The notes under the pieces were generated by a model. That model was not told where the DNA came from, did not search any database, and was given only the letters and a program-made list of their open reading frames with translations. 64,000 nucleotides of DNA, taken from NCBI RefSeq assembly GCF_011074885.1, contig NC_054687.1:930001-994000 (forward strand), written 5' to 3'. The stretch is from Brettanomyces bruxellensis (lineage: Eukaryota; Ascomycota; Pichiomycetes; Pichiales; Pichiaceae). Position numbers and translations under genes: made by a program. Below are positions 10,684 through 21,536 of the stretch, in pieces (position 1 is the first letter of the stretch; each line of letters starts with the position of its first letter).

Positions 10684-11826
10684 TTAATTGGAGTTCTCTG
10701 GCTTCTTGCAGATATAGAGCATCATTGGGGTGAACAATTTCTTTCTACCTCCTTCCACCAAGTACACGGCAGCATCTTCCAAGGCATCAGTAACCTTTGT
10801 CGAGTCCTTTGGTGCAATTCCAAAGCTCTCCATCATTCCAACCATACCGGAAGTGATCTTTCTTCCAAGATACGAGGTCCTGAAGAATGTCAATAGATCC
10901 TTGACGCTCTGGACATACTTCCACTCTCCAGTCAAAGGATAATACCATGGGATCTGGTTGTTGTTCTCGGCAACATCGCGCTGGTATGTAATCTCGAATC
11001 CAACCTTCTTCAAGGCCTTCTCTGCAACTTCTCTCTTGTACATTTTTGGAATACCATCACCTTTCTCGATACCATAAGCAATTTTCCTGTGCTCTGGGTT
11101 TTTCTCGTCGTAATTGTCAGTCATGACCCACTCGTAAACACCGAAAACTCCACCAGGTTTCAAACTCTTGTAGATTTCACCGTAAACACCTTCTAAAACA
11201 GGAGCATGAACGGTTGCCTCGATTGCGTAAGCAGCATCAAAGGTTTCCGGCTCAAAGTCCATCTGCATGAAATCTCCCTTGACGAATTGAAGCTTGTCCT
11301 CCATTCCGTAAACCTTAGAGTAGTGGTTGGCTCTTTCCACCTGGTAGTCGTTGTTATTGAGACCAACAATCTTGCAACCGGTAAAACGGCAGATTTCTCT
11401 GGCTGGGCCTCCAACACCACATCCAACATCCAAGACTTTCATGTTCTCATTGAGACCCATCTTCAAAGCCAAGTAGTGCTCATGACGGGCTATCGATTGA
11501 CCAAAAGGCTCTCCCTTGTAGAAAGTGCTAAAGTGGAAGGAGGATCCCCAACCGTATTCGTAGAAGTCAGTGACCAAGTTGTAGTAATGCTTGGTCAAAC
11601 TCGAGTAATCTTCCAATCTCTCCTTTTCTGCCTCCTTGTCTGTCTTCCCGTTCCAGTGCTTGAAATATCCATCTAGTGCCTCCTTATCGGCCTTCTTATT
11701 CTTGTGGGCCAATGCCGAAAGACCTCCTGTCTCTGCTGCATCCTTGCCATGCAAAGCATCCGCAAAATCCTTATCTTGCTTGAAATGCTTTGGTGCAAGA
11801 GCAATGTGTTCTGGTTCCGTTGACAT
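10684..11826 (-). CDS. ERG6: Sterol 24-C-methyltransferase
   Basis: A 380-residue protein (S. cerevisiae Erg6 383) that transfers a methyl group from S-adenosylmethionine to C-24 of zymosterol in ergosterol synthesis, at the ER and lipid droplets. The YEYGWG stretch near residues 89-94 is the conserved sterol-binding signature of this family. [11 protein letters not shown] near 131-141 is the SAM-binding motif I, followed by the acidic and NNNDYQ-type motifs. The carboxyl-terminal sterol methyltransferase region ([29 protein letters not shown]) is intact. A single candidate sterol response element lies about 660 bp upstream. The gene is convergent with CCC1. Confidence 0.97.
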   Translation of the reverse strand: MSTEPEHIALAPKHFKQDKDFADALHGKDAAETGGLSALAHKNKKADKEALDGYFKHWNGKTDKEAEKERLEDYSSLTKHYYNLVTDFYEYGWGSSFHFSTFYKGEPFGQSIARHEHYLALKMGLNENMKVLDVGCGVGGPAREICRFTGCKIVGLNNNDYQVERANHYSKVYGMEDKLQFVKGDFMQMDFEPETFDAAYAIEATVHAPVLEGVYGEIYKSLKPGGVFGVYEWVMTDNYDEKNPEHRKIAYGIEKGDGIPKMYKREVAEKALKKVGFEITYQRDVAENNNQIPWYYPLTGEWKYVQSVKDLLTFFRTSYLGRKITSGMVGMMESFGIAPKDSTKVTDALEDAAVYLVEGGRKKLFTPMMLYICKKPENSN

Positions 11827-12488
11827 CTTTCTGACGTTCTATGTGCTTTTCTCTGCTGCTAAATTCCTGGTTAAGGGTGAAAAATGAGCGGTGGGGCTTG
11901 GTTCTTCCGGGCTTTACTGTGACCGAATAATTTTATTTCAGGGTCTACAGTGCGAAAGCCAACTGGAATCGCTACACTTTTTATACATCCGAGAATTAAC
12001 GGCACGAGGAAAATAGGAGGAAGCACGAAATACAAGAAAAAATAAAATAATTGCAAGAATCGAAAAAAAGCTGGGCTCCCTCCCACCAATGCGACTTCGA
12101 TTTATCCCGCAGTGGAATTAAGAAGCTGGATGTGCACCAATGTTTCCTTCCCTTTTCTTTCCGAATGCTGAAATCTCGCGCTTAGAATAAGAAGAGCCGT
12201 TTTTGGTCCACAAATCTAATTTTACACTGGCCCTTCCTTGACTTAGCTACAAAAATAAATATTCCGTAACAGCTGCATAAATAGATTGTATCATTGTAGA
12301 TATGTGCACAATTTCCTTCTGTGTACAGCTTAATGGAAGGTTATGTTACTATTGTGTTTTTCTATTCATCACGCATCCTGATGCGTACTATTGCCCTATT
12401 CTGCAGACCACCAGCCTCCCTTCTGGCTACCTTAAAATTTTACAGTTGAACTTTCACCGAGTCTAATTTGTGGAAAAAATCTCGTTTA

Positions 12489-12495
12489 TCGTATA
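12489..12495 (+). promoter_or_regulatory. TCGTATA sterol response element candidate
   Basis: TCGTATA, the core bound by Upc2/Ecm22 sterol regulators in S. cerevisiae ERG promoters, occurs once upstream of ERG6. It is about 660 bp from the ATG, and it is a single 7-mer, so chance is not excluded. Confidence 0.25.
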
Positions 12496-12778
12496 GCGCT
12501 GAATGCATGCAGTTCAGCTCGCGGAACGATTTTTTTTTTTTTTCTTAGCAACCGCCAGCCAATTACAGGATTGAGCTGAAAGAATCATCGCAATGACAAT
12601 AAAATAATGTAATCAAGTAGATTATTACTATTAATTACACTATGTTTACTAAGCATCGACAACTGAGACAATATTCTTTGAGTTGCCAGCTTTCGTTTCT
12701 TGTTTATTGCTTTCATTTGTTTTCCTGTGTGAGCCGATAAGCCTGTATGTAACGAATTACAATAGAAACCGCCGTATG

Positions 12779-12804
12779 TATATATATATATATATATATA
12801 TATA
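12779..12804. repeat. (TA)13 microsatellite
   Basis: Uninterrupted TA dinucleotides over 26 bp in the 3' flank of the yapsin gene. Such a tract is likely to vary in length between strains. Confidence 0.9.
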
Positions 12805-12947
12805 GCTACAGGTCTACGGAATCCCCTGCACCACAAGTTTATCTTTTACGCTTGCCGATAAGCAAAATAGCTTTATTCGATTAATATATAAACAAATTAT
12901 CGCGTCTAGTGATACAAAACAAAAATATCACACTGTGCAGAACGAAG

Positions 12948-14843
12948 TTACAAAAATAGAGTAAGAAGTGTTCCAACCAGCGACAGTATTATTGTCATTC
13001 GGGTTGTTCCAACTGCCGTGACTGCTGCATTCTTCGAACCTGAAGATGAGCCTGAAGATGAGCCTGAAGATGAGCTGCCAGAAGATGTCGTAACTGTAGA
13101 TGCGGGAGAATCAGATGATGAGGCCTGAGAGTCGGCAGTGCCAGTAGCACCAGACACTTCACCTGCATTATTGCCAGTAGGTTTTGAATATGTCACAGCC
13201 TTTGTTGATGCAGGCACGGTACTGAGTACGGTTGCACTCTGGCCATATGTAGCAGACCACGAGGCAACAGACTTGGCAGATGGGATGGAGCTTTCGATGA
13301 GATCGATGTCTTCAGTATTGGAGTCAAAGTCCGCCATAGCCATACCAATCTGGTAGTTTTCGAGATCGGCAGCAAAGTACACATTGCGGAGAAAAGTATC
13401 ACCCAAGGTGAAGGATTCATCATCGCTTGAACGGAAGCCAATGACACAATATGAGGATGTGGATCCATCGCTGGTAGTCAAGGAGATCATGAAAGACGAA
13501 AGTGAAAAGCGGAAGTCGACACCCTGGAAATTAAGCGTGACGTAGTAATTATCGCCGTCGCTACACTTCATGTAGTATCCAATGTTGGCATTGTACTTTG
13601 CACTGACAGCGCTGACTAGCCTCTTAAGAACATCACTTGGAATGTACGTTAGAGTAGTACCGGTGTCAAGAAGTGCTGCTGCCTCGCCCTGTGCAACTTT
13701 GACTTCCTCGTTTTCCGTGTATGAACCAACTGTGAACGAACTCAACGTTATCTCCAACCGGATCGGGTTTTTGTAGCCGTAGCTGGCAACCGAGTTGATA
13801 ATCGGGAACAAGTTCAACGTTCCCTGGTACTTGCTGTGGTCAACAGCTCCGAATAACACGCTTGCCTTGCTCGACGAGGTATCGTTCAAGTAAATAGAGT
13901 AAGAAATACTCTTGGTTATGCCGTCACTCTTGAGCTTTGCGGGAAGATTTTCGTACATGTACATGCTGCTTGCAGATCCTGAGCTCGATCCTCCATAAGT
14001 TGTCTCCAATCCCATTAATCCAATACCCAGAACACCCAATTTGTTGTCTGTGTCATCGCACACGGCAAATGAGAGGGACTTCACCGCCTGGTCGTTTATA
14101 ACAACCGTGTCGTGTCCCCATGTTCCCTTTGCAAACGTCGAATCGGCATACTCGATTGAAAAAGATGTGCCATTGGACTTGAAACTCGATGATTCACTCG
14201 AATCAAACGTTCCCTCCGCATTGCAATCAAGTGTCGACTCGGGATCATCACTCGACATAACTGCATTCATCGAATTCTGCGTCGCAGTTCCACTTGTGTC
14301 CTTATTTTCCTTCATGACTTCAACGTCACTGCTGTTGCTAATGGCATTCATATTGCGAATCTGCCAAGGTGCAACACCTTTAAACCACATCGTGGTAGTG
14401 TACGCTCCGCCACCCATGCCTCCCATCTCGCTCATCTCGCTCATCACCGCGGAATATGCAGATTCTGTTTCGTACACCGTGGAGTATCCACCATAAGCAC
14501 TCACTCCACTAGACTCGTCCGAGTTACATCCAGTATTATTGGATGAGATGACCCACAAATCAGACGATCCTGTATCAACAAGCACACCGACCTTCTGCTT
14601 ATTTGACCCGAGTTCTATTTCTGCCTGGTAGTATGTCTCTTCATTCATCAATGTCATCTCCAATGAGCCATCTGTGTTTCTTTTCTGAAGCACGTAAGGC
14701 TCAGCTCCTAGTTCTGCACTTTCCGGTGTAGATCCTCTGTACTTGTATGCATCGATCTTTAGATATCCTGGAGATGCTACTGGTGCAGGGTGTGCCAAAC
14801 ACCCAGACAGCACAAGTGATAAAAGCGTAAGTATTGGTAACAT
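12948..14843 (-). CDS. Yapsin-like GPI-anchored aspartyl protease
   Basis: A 631-residue secreted pepsin-family protease. The start has a hydrophobic signal peptide (1-17). A Lys-Arg at 54-55 is a likely Kex2 site removing the propeptide. The first active-site motif is VDTGSSDLW (Asp90), the second LLDTGTTLTYIP (Asp393). Between about 106 and 206 lies a long acidic, Ser-, Gly- and Met-rich insertion in the position of the yapsin activation loop. The carboxyl end has a Ser/Gly-rich spacer with a short repeat and a hydrophobic tail (about 613-631) preceded by small residues, the arrangement of a GPI attachment signal. Yapsins are plasma membrane or wall proteases that cleave after basic residues and remodel the cell wall. 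The specific YPS number cannot be decided by eye. Confidence 0.93.
   Translation of the reverse strand: MLPILTLLSLVLSGCLAHPAPVASPGYLKIDAYKYRGSTPESAELGAEPYVLQKRNTDGSLEMTLMNEETYYQAEIELGSNKQKVGVLVDTGSSDLWVISSNNTGCNSDESSGVSAYGGYSTVYETESAYSAVMSEMSEMGGMGGGAYTTTMWFKGVAPWQIRNMNAISNSSDVEVMKENKDTSGTATQNSMNAVMSSDDPESTLDCNAEGTFDSSESSSFKSNGTSFSIEYADSTFAKGTWGHDTVVINDQAVKSLSFAVCDDTDNKLGVLGIGLMGLETTYGGSSSGSASSMYMYENLPAKLKSDGITKSISYSIYLNDTSSSKASVLFGAVDHSKYQGTLNLFPIINSVASYGYKNPIRLEITLSSFTVGSYTENEEVKVAQGEAAALLDTGTTLTYIPSDVLKRLVSAVSAKYNANIGYYMKCSDGDNYYVTLNFQGVDFRFSLSSFMISLTTSDGSTSSYCVIGFRSSDDESFTLGDTFLRNVYFAADLENYQIGMAMADFDSNTEDIDLIESSIPSAKSVASWSATYGQSATVLSTVPASTKAVTYSKPTGNNAGEVSGATGTADSQASSSDSPASTVTTSSGSSSSGSSSGSSSGSKNAAVTAVGTTRMTIILSLVGTLLTLFL
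13039..13075. repeat. 12-bp tandem repeat in yapsin Ser/Gly spacer
   Basis: The plus strand reads three copies of a 12-bp unit (CCTGAAGATGAG) in a row, coding for repeated Ser-Ser-Ser-Gly-type units just before the GPI signal. Copy number could change spacer length between strains. Confidence 0.8.
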
Positions 14844-15949
14844 GCCGATTGATATAATTAATTACTGATGCCTATGCGAATGTATCTATGCAAATGCAGA
14901 TTCCTTTTTAATTTCCCCGATGTTATTTCCCTGCCCTTCAAATAGGAAGATAAAATGCAAAAAAAATGGCAAGATCGAGATCTAATAGCAGAAACCTTAA
15001 TTCCAAAGTCAGGTTTTGGGGGCTGGGGAATTGTATGGTATAAATAGTAGCTCCTGTAGATGGGTACTTTTTTTTATTGTACCAGAAACCTTGAGGTTTT
15101 TCCCCAAGATTGTTTAAACAGCAACTTGCCGCGTACTCGTTATTGTCTACTTTTTCCATGTGCTGCACTAAAGCCCACTAGTGGCACTTGTACATCACAC
15201 ATTTGCCTATTTTCCAATTAGTATAATTATGTTAACTACGATTTCCTAGCTATCAAAGTCTGGATATTAGAATCTATATTATATACCTTTAGTTTTTATT
15301 TGGCCGAGGATTGGAGATCTTCAATTGCCGGCTATTCATTGCCATGTATGTAAGTTTTCAGCTTCGTACGGTATGAATTGTATGTGCATTCTTGGCCATC
15401 GCGCGTAATTATCCTCCTTCTATTTTTTTTTCTTATTTTTAGCTACTCCCTTCTTCACTCCCTGCCTGACATAGATATATGCTAATAAATCGATAACAAG
15501 GTACCTGTACCGTTATATCAGCAAGTTGCCCATATTTGAGGATTTCTTGTCATGTCAATTAATTTGTAAATGATCTCGGAGTCTTCATGTGTAGAATGAA
15601 CCAATCATCATTGGCCATTGATGGCTCAGCCCCTCCACCATTTTGGTTTGTGTGACCTCGACTAAACACATCTGAGGGAGAAAAAAATAAAAAAGTTAAA
15701 AATTAAAAAAATCGGATGGGACCTAAAAAAAGCCCTCATGCAGATCTAGATTGGCTTTCCGATGTCATTACTGCTAATAAAGTGAAGCAATTGGACAATC
15801 CATGATGTGAGGCAAAAGATGCATCATTTCTCAATCGCTGCTGTTCCTGTCTTATTCTGCCCATTCCTATCCTTTGTTTTGCATCCTTGCACCGGTTCGC
15901 AGATGCCTTGGTATAATTTGATAGTTGTTGAGTATCTAGGACAGTATCA
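14844..15949. other. Intergenic upstream of yapsin gene
   Basis: 1.1 kb between the yapsin start and the RSA3 stop, both on minus. A frame of 76 codons overlapping the RSA3 3' end (15736-15966) matches nothing I know and is not listed. I see no tRNA or repeat. Confidence 0.55.
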
Positions 15950-16486
15950 TCATATATCCTTTCCAACGACTGCTCTTAATGTCTCATCATCAAATATATT
16001 ACCACTCGTCTTCAAGAGTTCTGCAATCATACGGATTGAGCTCTCTCCATGGAAATCTGGCTTACTTCGAAGCTGGATTAAGTCATCTCCATATGAAGGT
16101 AGTATCTTTGCCAAGTATTCAGTTAGAAGCCTCTCTCTCGTTTCATCTATCTTCCCGTTAATATCTCTCATCTTACTAGGGTCCCCTCCAGCATCCACTT
16201 CCATCTCCAGCTTCTTCATATCTGGAAATTGATCCTCGATCTTTCTTATACTTTTCCGGGTTGCCTGTATGTCTTTTAATGATGATTTCACAGTTTCCCC
16301 GACAGTATCATCCTTCACATTTGTAGTGTCAAGTTCAGAAATATTAGTATTAGCTTCTGCTTCCTGTTCCTCGTCATTGATATCTTCTTCAAGTTCTGAT
16401 ATTTCAGAAGATGATGATTCCGAACTTGAACTATCTTCCTCCACTCTCCGTCTCTTCCGCTCCTTTCTACTGAGTTTTTCCAGCAT
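15950..16486 (-). CDS. RSA3: Ribosome assembly protein Rsa3
   Basis: A 178-residue nuclear protein needed for early 60S subunit maturation with the Dbp6 group. The amino end is basic (RKERKRRR) followed by Ser/Glu-rich acidic low complexity, as in S. cerevisiae Rsa3 (220 residues). The conserved carboxyl-terminal domain is clear: LTEYLAKILPSYGDDLIQLRSKPDF, then Ser-rich helix and a NIFDDETLR ending, matching the YGDDINRLRAAPDF and MFDIGELE segments of the yeast protein. The start at 16486 is chosen because it opens directly into the basic tract; the frame continues upstream to 16666 without matching the family. An RRPE-like core lies 120-130 bp upstream. Confidence 0.87.
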   Translation of the reverse strand: MLEKLSRKERKRRRVEEDSSSSESSSSEISELEEDINDEEQEAEANTNISELDTTNVKDDTVGETVKSSLKDIQATRKSIRKIEDQFPDMKKLEMEVDAGGDPSKMRDINGKIDETRERLLTEYLAKILPSYGDDLIQLRSKPDFHGESSIRMIAELLKTSGNIFDDETLRAVVGKDI

Positions 16487-16608
16487 ATTGATATGTATAT
16501 CCAGTTTAATGTATAAAGAAAGCCTTTGAACTTGTAGGGGCCAAATAGAGGTACACAATGTTGAAACAGAAATTGGTTTAGTAACTATTTGAAAAATATA
16601 GTCCTGAA

Positions 16609-16617
16609 AAAAATTTT
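16609..16617. promoter_or_regulatory. RRPE-like core upstream of RSA3
   Basis: AAAAATTTT, the core of the ribosomal RNA processing element, about 125 bp upstream of the RSA3 ATG. Gene identity and spacing support it; AT-richness weakens it. Confidence 0.35.
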
Positions 16618-16720
16618 CTTTTTCAGAGTATCTCATATCATAAAATACAGTATCATAGCATATCATATCTACTAATGCTAATTAGAAATCTTATACTTAC
16701 TATTTATATTTGACTCCCCT

Positions 16721-17875
16721 TCAGATATTTACAAAGACTCCTTCACACGCATTATACGATAACTTCGGGCAATATGGGCATTTTACTGCACTACCGTCGC
16801 TCCTAGACCCCAACAGATTACGATATGCGGAACAGGAAATAATATGACCACAGTCAAGAACTATTGCTTCCTCACCGTTTTTTCCAATCTCTCTTTTCGA
16901 AATTGGGCAAATATATGTAGGGTGGAATCTGAGCCACTTCGGAAGTCGAACTGCCACCGGTAACTCGTCTGATTCCGTCCAGTTCAACTTTCCTGTCATT
17001 TGTGATATCGCCTGATACTTTTTTAATGCTGGTATGGCAATGTAACCTGCTGCTACACTACTGTAGAGCGGGGACTGTTCTGGCTTTGCTATTATAGCAC
17101 AAAAGTCGTTACGGAGCTTCTCAATGATGTATACGTTCATGCTCTCAGCCATTTTTTCAAGCTTGCTTGATTCAATATCCGGCCGTATGATAAGACTGAA
17201 CGTATCTAGAACGGCCTCCAAGTTCGAATTCGTGTATTCTGGAAAGTTTTTCTGTGCATATTGAAGCGCCTTGTATTTGTCACGATTTCCAGTACAGAGA
17301 AGAGTAAGAAATGCTGCCACTTGAAGACGAAATGGTAAATCCGATCCTATTCGTGTCAATTCTGTCAAGTTCTCCTCCGCCCATTTAATTGCAGGATTTA
17401 TGTTTGAGTTCTTCTGAATTTCATCAGTCAAGAATGCCAATCTTTTAAATTGCTTCTCCGTATTTGCAAATGTTTCCTCATCTTTGTCCCTGCATAACTG
17501 CTCGCTGATTTTAAACTCCCCTTTATACAACAAATCCTCCGCAATCACCTGATCTATGGTACTCTTCTGTAACTTTCGATCAATTCCCACACTTTCGCAA
17601 ATAGGCCCCACATTCTCTGTTGGTATCTCCTCAATCTTTGATGCGTAATTTCTTAAGGCACGATGTATCCTTTTCTCATTTTGTAATGAATTCTTGTCCC
17701 ATTCATCAACGGATATTTTCACCTCATCAAAGTTGATATCATTATCTTTTTCAATGTCCGATTTCAGGTCTTCAAGACTTGCTAATAGTGCATCCGAATC
17801 ATTTACCATGTTATCGAGCGATTTCACAGCTGAGAGCTTGAAAACCTCTTCCTTGACTTTCTGAACCTCTGACAT
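16721..17875 (-). CDS. RMD5: GID/CTLH E3 ubiquitin ligase subunit Rmd5 (Gid2)
   Basis: A 384-residue protein (S. cerevisiae Rmd5 421) of the GID complex, which ubiquitinates gluconeogenic enzymes when glucose returns. The amino half is helical and acidic. The middle carries CTLH/CRA-type helices (about 150-300, with LPFRLQVAAFLTLLCTG and an Ala/Leu-rich LQYAQKNFPEY segment). The carboxyl end has the degenerate RING: CPISKRE, then CGHIISCSAY and CPYC, with the Cys-His pattern typical of Rmd5 rather than Fyv10. The ATG at 17875 is used because the few codons upstream contain no ATG before a stop. Confidence 0.9.
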   Translation of the reverse strand: MSEVQKVKEEVFKLSAVKSLDNMVNDSDALLASLEDLKSDIEKDNDINFDEVKISVDEWDKNSLQNEKRIHRALRNYASKIEEIPTENVGPICESVGIDRKLQKSTIDQVIAEDLLYKGEFKISEQLCRDKDEETFANTEKQFKRLAFLTDEIQKNSNINPAIKWAEENLTELTRIGSDLPFRLQVAAFLTLLCTGNRDKYKALQYAQKNFPEYTNSNLEAVLDTFSLIIRPDIESSKLEKMAESMNVYIIEKLRNDFCAIIAKPEQSPLYSSVAAGYIAIPALKKYQAISQMTGKLNWTESDELPVAVRLPKWLRFHPTYICPISKREIGKNGEEAIVLDCGHIISCSAYRNLLGSRSDGSAVKCPYCPKLSYNACEGVFVNI

Positions 17876-18471
17876 GACGCCAATTAAGTTTTCATGAATA
17901 ATTCCAAGTTCCACTTCAAACTCTAATTAATTTTTGTGTCAGATTTAACAGTTAGTAATAATAATTGGGCATGCATACCTTTAGTCACTATAGTGCTAAG
18001 GCATCTGATAACGAAAATAAATAAGGCGCCCTTTTTCTGTTTTTTTTTTTGTTTTTTTTTTCTCCCTGCCTATCAATATCAGTACTTGTTTTACTACAGT
18101 GAGTGCTCATTTTTATTGTTCATACAGATGTCCGACTATTTTGCAATGTACATATATTTCTTGATGGTCAATTTGAATTGTCATTAGAATTGCAATGTAC
18201 TACAAAACTAATTTTTATCCTACTAATATTGTCCATGAAAGTACAGCAAAAGATATGTAAAAGTGTTATTCTTTATCGTTTATTAGCTTATCGGCACGCA
18301 GCCAATATAAAAAAGCACATAATTTAGCTGCTCGAAGAAATCAGATTGAGAAAAAAAAATAGAATAGGAATTGAGTCGCCAGCCATACGAATGATTAGTG
18401 TAGTGTTTGTTGTGTTTCAAAGTATATGTATTTTATCAATATATAAACGATCAATTTTTTCATAATAAATA
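17876..18471. other. Divergent promoter region RMD5 / BRO1
   Basis: About 600 bp with two T tracts (18041-18061) and otherwise unremarkable AT-rich sequence. No gene or regulatory motif I can name. Confidence 0.5.
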
Positions 18472-21095
18472 ATGAAGTTCATCACGGTTCCACTGAAAAA
18501 GGCTGAACCCACTGATTGGGTGCATCCGTTGAAAGCATTCTTATCGCAAATATATGGCTCCTTTTCCAATTACGAAGATTCAGTTCGCAAATTTGACAAT
18601 TTACGCACAGATATCGTTCATTCAGACAAAGATGACATTGCAAAGAATCTTTTGTATAGATACTATGGTCAATTGGAACTTCTTGAGCTCCGGGTCCCGA
18701 TGGATCTTTTAAAGATTGAATTTACATGGCATGACGCATTCAAACCTTCAAAAAAGATATCGCAGCATTCAGTTGCCTTTGAAAAGGCATCTGTCTTGTT
18801 CAATCTAGCAGCATTGCTATCGCAGCTTGGAGCCGATTCTTCCAAGGATGACCTGAAAGCCGCATATTCGGCATTTCAAAAAGCCGCAGGTATATTTTCC
18901 TACATTAAAGAGAATTTTATGCATGCACCTTCCGATGACATGAATGTGGATGCGGTTGCAGCATTCTCAAAGTTGATGCTTGCACAGGCACAAGAGGCCT
19001 TCCTATTAAAGTATTTGGATAGTGGTGCCACTCTAAAGGATTCGTTGTGCTCAAAATTAGCCCAAAGCGCAGCTAATCTTTATGGAGGAGTTAGGGAGCT
19101 CACAATTAGAATAGAATTCTTCCCCAGTGAGCAGGACGACTACTGCAAAATCAAGCAGTTGTATTATGAGTCGTTAGCCTACTATTACAACTCAAAAGTG
19201 GAGAGTGATAATGAAGAGTATGGCAATGCATTGGCGAACCTCAAGGCAGCAGAGGATAAACTCTCTTCATATGGTGCATTTGATCCGTCTTTTGATTACG
19301 AGATTGTGGAATTGTTGAAAGAGCATACTGATACGGTGAAAGCCGATTATAAGCAGCTTGACAAGGACAATGACTTCATTTATCATCAAAATATGCCAGC
19401 TGTAGCCTCACTTTCGACCATTAAGCCTCTGAATGCTAGCAAAGAGATACCATTAAACGAGCAGAAAGTGGATGAGATGGTTGGTCATGATCTGTTTGAA
19501 AACATCATACCGATGAGTGTCCATGAGAAGTCGTCCTTATACTCAGAGCAGAAAGCACAGATTCTTAGAGATGAGGATGATTGTTGTGCCACTGCCAAGG
19601 AAGAATTCACGTCTGCCTTGGAGTTTTTAAAGCTTCCGGAATCGCTCACTGAGTTGCAAAAGATTTGTGATGGATCTAGATCGGAGCAATGGTCAAATTC
19701 TGTGGATAACGGGGACTCTGAAAGTGATGATGTTGATCCACGTATACTCGCCATATCTTCCGAGATATCTGGCTCGTCGATCAGTTTAAAGGGTGCCAAT
19801 AGACTTAGGGTTGACGTTGATGATACTCTAAAAAGATGCGAACAGCTTCTCAGAGATGATGATGTTCGTTTCACCGGGCTCAGATCACAGTATGGATCGC
19901 AATTCACTCAGGAGCAATATCCTTCAGAGATTATGCAGTTGAAGCAGGAGTTGGAGAAGGCAAAGAAGTCTTTGAAGGATGCAGGTGATTCAGATAAAAA
20001 GATCAGCATGCTGCGTGAGCACTATCAAACAGAGATCGACGAACTCAGTCTTGGGCCGACGAATCCAAAATTTCTTGCTCTTTTGAGTGGAAAAGATTGC
20101 AAAAGTCAGGAAGAGCAACTTTCCCAGCAGATATCTCTTTTGGACTTGGATGACAGTGGTGAGATGGACTTAGGTGGGGCCAAAAAGAAAGTGGAGGCAA
20201 TGAACTCAAAGCTCCAGGATCTAAGACGTCTCCAAAAAGAAAGAGACAACACTTTGACTGACTTGAAGAAGGCAGTCAGAGATGACGACATATCGAATGT
20301 GTTGGTGTTGAATAAGGATAAAGATGACTTTGAGGGTGTGTTCAACGAGGAGTTGCAGAAGTTCAACCCCTACCAGGAGCGTATAGCTGACACTATAGAC
20401 AAGCAGACCAGTCTCATCAATTCGATAAAGCAGTTGATGGCATCTGTGTTGGATGATAAAGCAGTTAAAAGTGCAATGAAGGAGTATGAGAAGAAAAGCA
20501 CGACCAGGCAAGCCAAAACAGCCGCCTATTTGGCAGCCTATGACTCCTGGAAAGCCTATTCTCAAGGATGTGAGCAAGCGGCCCCTTTCTACAAGCAGCT
20601 GTTTAAGTTCGCTGAAGGATTGAAGTTTAAAATTGAGAAGTACGTCGGCCAACGGGCAAACGAGGGAAATAGATTCGTACAAAGTATACAAGCCAGAAGT
20701 AGTACCGAAGAGCAGCTTCTCAGGCAAAGCATGAATCGGTATAGCTTTTCATCACAAAATGCAGCTTCACCTCGTGGATCGTTTGGCAGGGCTTCTTCCT
20801 CTTCTTCTACTTCTTCATATAGACAACCTGCCGTTGCTATGCATACTCCACCATCTCAGGCACCTTATTCATCTTCGCAGAGGTCCAGACCACCCCCTTT
20901 ACCATCAAAGCCTGGAACAAATGCTAATTTTGGAAGCGCAAATCTGGGAAACACAAATCCTGAAGCACAAATCTTGGAAGCATAAATCCTGGAAGCAACA
21001 TTAATTCTGACCAGAACACGGACTTCTACAGCACACCATCCGCGTATAATCCATCCTTGTACTCGAAGTTTGGTAATCAGAGCTGGAAGCAGTAG
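18472..21095 (+). CDS. BRO1: ESCRT-associated Bro1, with an apparent 1-bp deletion near the 3' end
   Basis: As written, 837 residues ending at 20985. S. cerevisiae Bro1 has 844. Bro1 joins ESCRT-III at endosomes, recruits the deubiquitinase Doa4 and promotes multivesicular body sorting. Residues 1 to about 390 form the Bro1 domain, 400-720 a coiled V domain, and the rest is Ser/Pro-rich with a PPPLPSKP motif. The last 13 or so codons look frameshifted. A 15-bp repeat coding Asn-x-Gly-Ser-x units has one unit of 14 bp (20955-20968), where GGAAGC is GAAGC at about 20962. Reading on with that one base accounted for leads in phase through two more repeat units to a Tyr-, Pro- and Asn-rich tail and a stop at 21093-21095 (about 874 codons in all). 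Whether this is a sequencing error, an allele or a genuine shorter protein cannot be decided here. Confidence 0.93.
20940..20999 (+). repeat. 15-bp tandem repeat with one 14-bp unit in BRO1
   Basis: Successive units begin at 20940, 20955, 20969 and 20984 with the shared core AAATC(C/T)(T)GGAAGCA. The second unit lacks one G. In the proper phase each unit codes for Asn-(Leu/Pro)-Gly-(Ser/Asn)-x. The irregular unit is the direct evidence for the frameshift. Confidence 0.8.
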
Positions 21096-21224
21096 GTATG
21101 TGAGTCAGCTGAGTTAGTCATGCTTAACCCGATGCAAACTGTTGCTTAATTTGACACTTCTGAATATTTTTTATTGTCTACCTCATAACTATATTTTTGA
21201 GTCGTAAAATGTATCGCCGTAATA

Positions 21225-21536
21225 TCAAACATCTAAAAAATCTGCCGCCACTAACAGTTCCAATGCCATCTCAGTGGGAATATCGAATTCTGGAATATTC
21301 ACATTGTCCTTATACTTGAGATTGTAGTATAAATACTCGACAACCTTCTCAAGGAGCTGCGAATCTAGCTCATGAAGCTTTATTGTACTTGTTGACGATT
21401 CCTGAAATGATGTATTGAGCATTCCCTTGAGAGTCCCGCTCACCATTGCTGCTTCTCGAGTAATTTGAAATGTGTATCCATCACTAGATATAAGCGTAAC
21501 ATAAGGTGATGGTTCTTCCAGATCTGAGTCGGACAT
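21225..21536 (-). CDS. ELC1: Elongin C homologue
   Basis: A 103-residue Skp1/elongin C fold protein (S. cerevisiae Elc1 99). It pairs with Ela1 and Cul3 in a ubiquitin ligase that removes stalled RNA polymerase II, and with Rad7 in repair. The sequence shows YVTLISSDGYTFQITREAA at the start of the fold, the conserved short loop before the Glu/Ser-rich turn, the VVEYLYYNLKY helix and the terminal ELLVAADFLD motif typical of elongin C. The ATG at 21536 is used; the frame extends two codons further but only to a TTG. The gene lies head to head with VPS16. Confidence 0.93.
   Translation of the reverse strand: MSDSDLEEPSPYVTLISSDGYTFQITREAAMVSGTLKGMLNTSFQESSTSTIKLHELDSQLLEKVVEYLYYNLKYKDNVNIPEFDIPTEMALELLVAADFLDV

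Larger units (their letters stand above)
11827..12947. other. Intergenic upstream of ERG6
   Basis: 1.1 kb between the ERG6 start and the 3' end of the yapsin gene, both on minus. It contains a TCGTATA box, a T tract at about 12530-12544 and a (TA)13 run, each listed separately. No gene seen. Confidence 0.6.

Noticed and set aside
11206..11676. 156-codon frame antisense to ERG6
   Set aside because: Shadow of the highly conserved ERG6 coding sequence in the opposite strand.
15736..15966. 76-codon frame on minus overlapping the RSA3 3' end
   Set aside because: RSA3 ends as its family does, and this frame matches nothing known; most likely chance.
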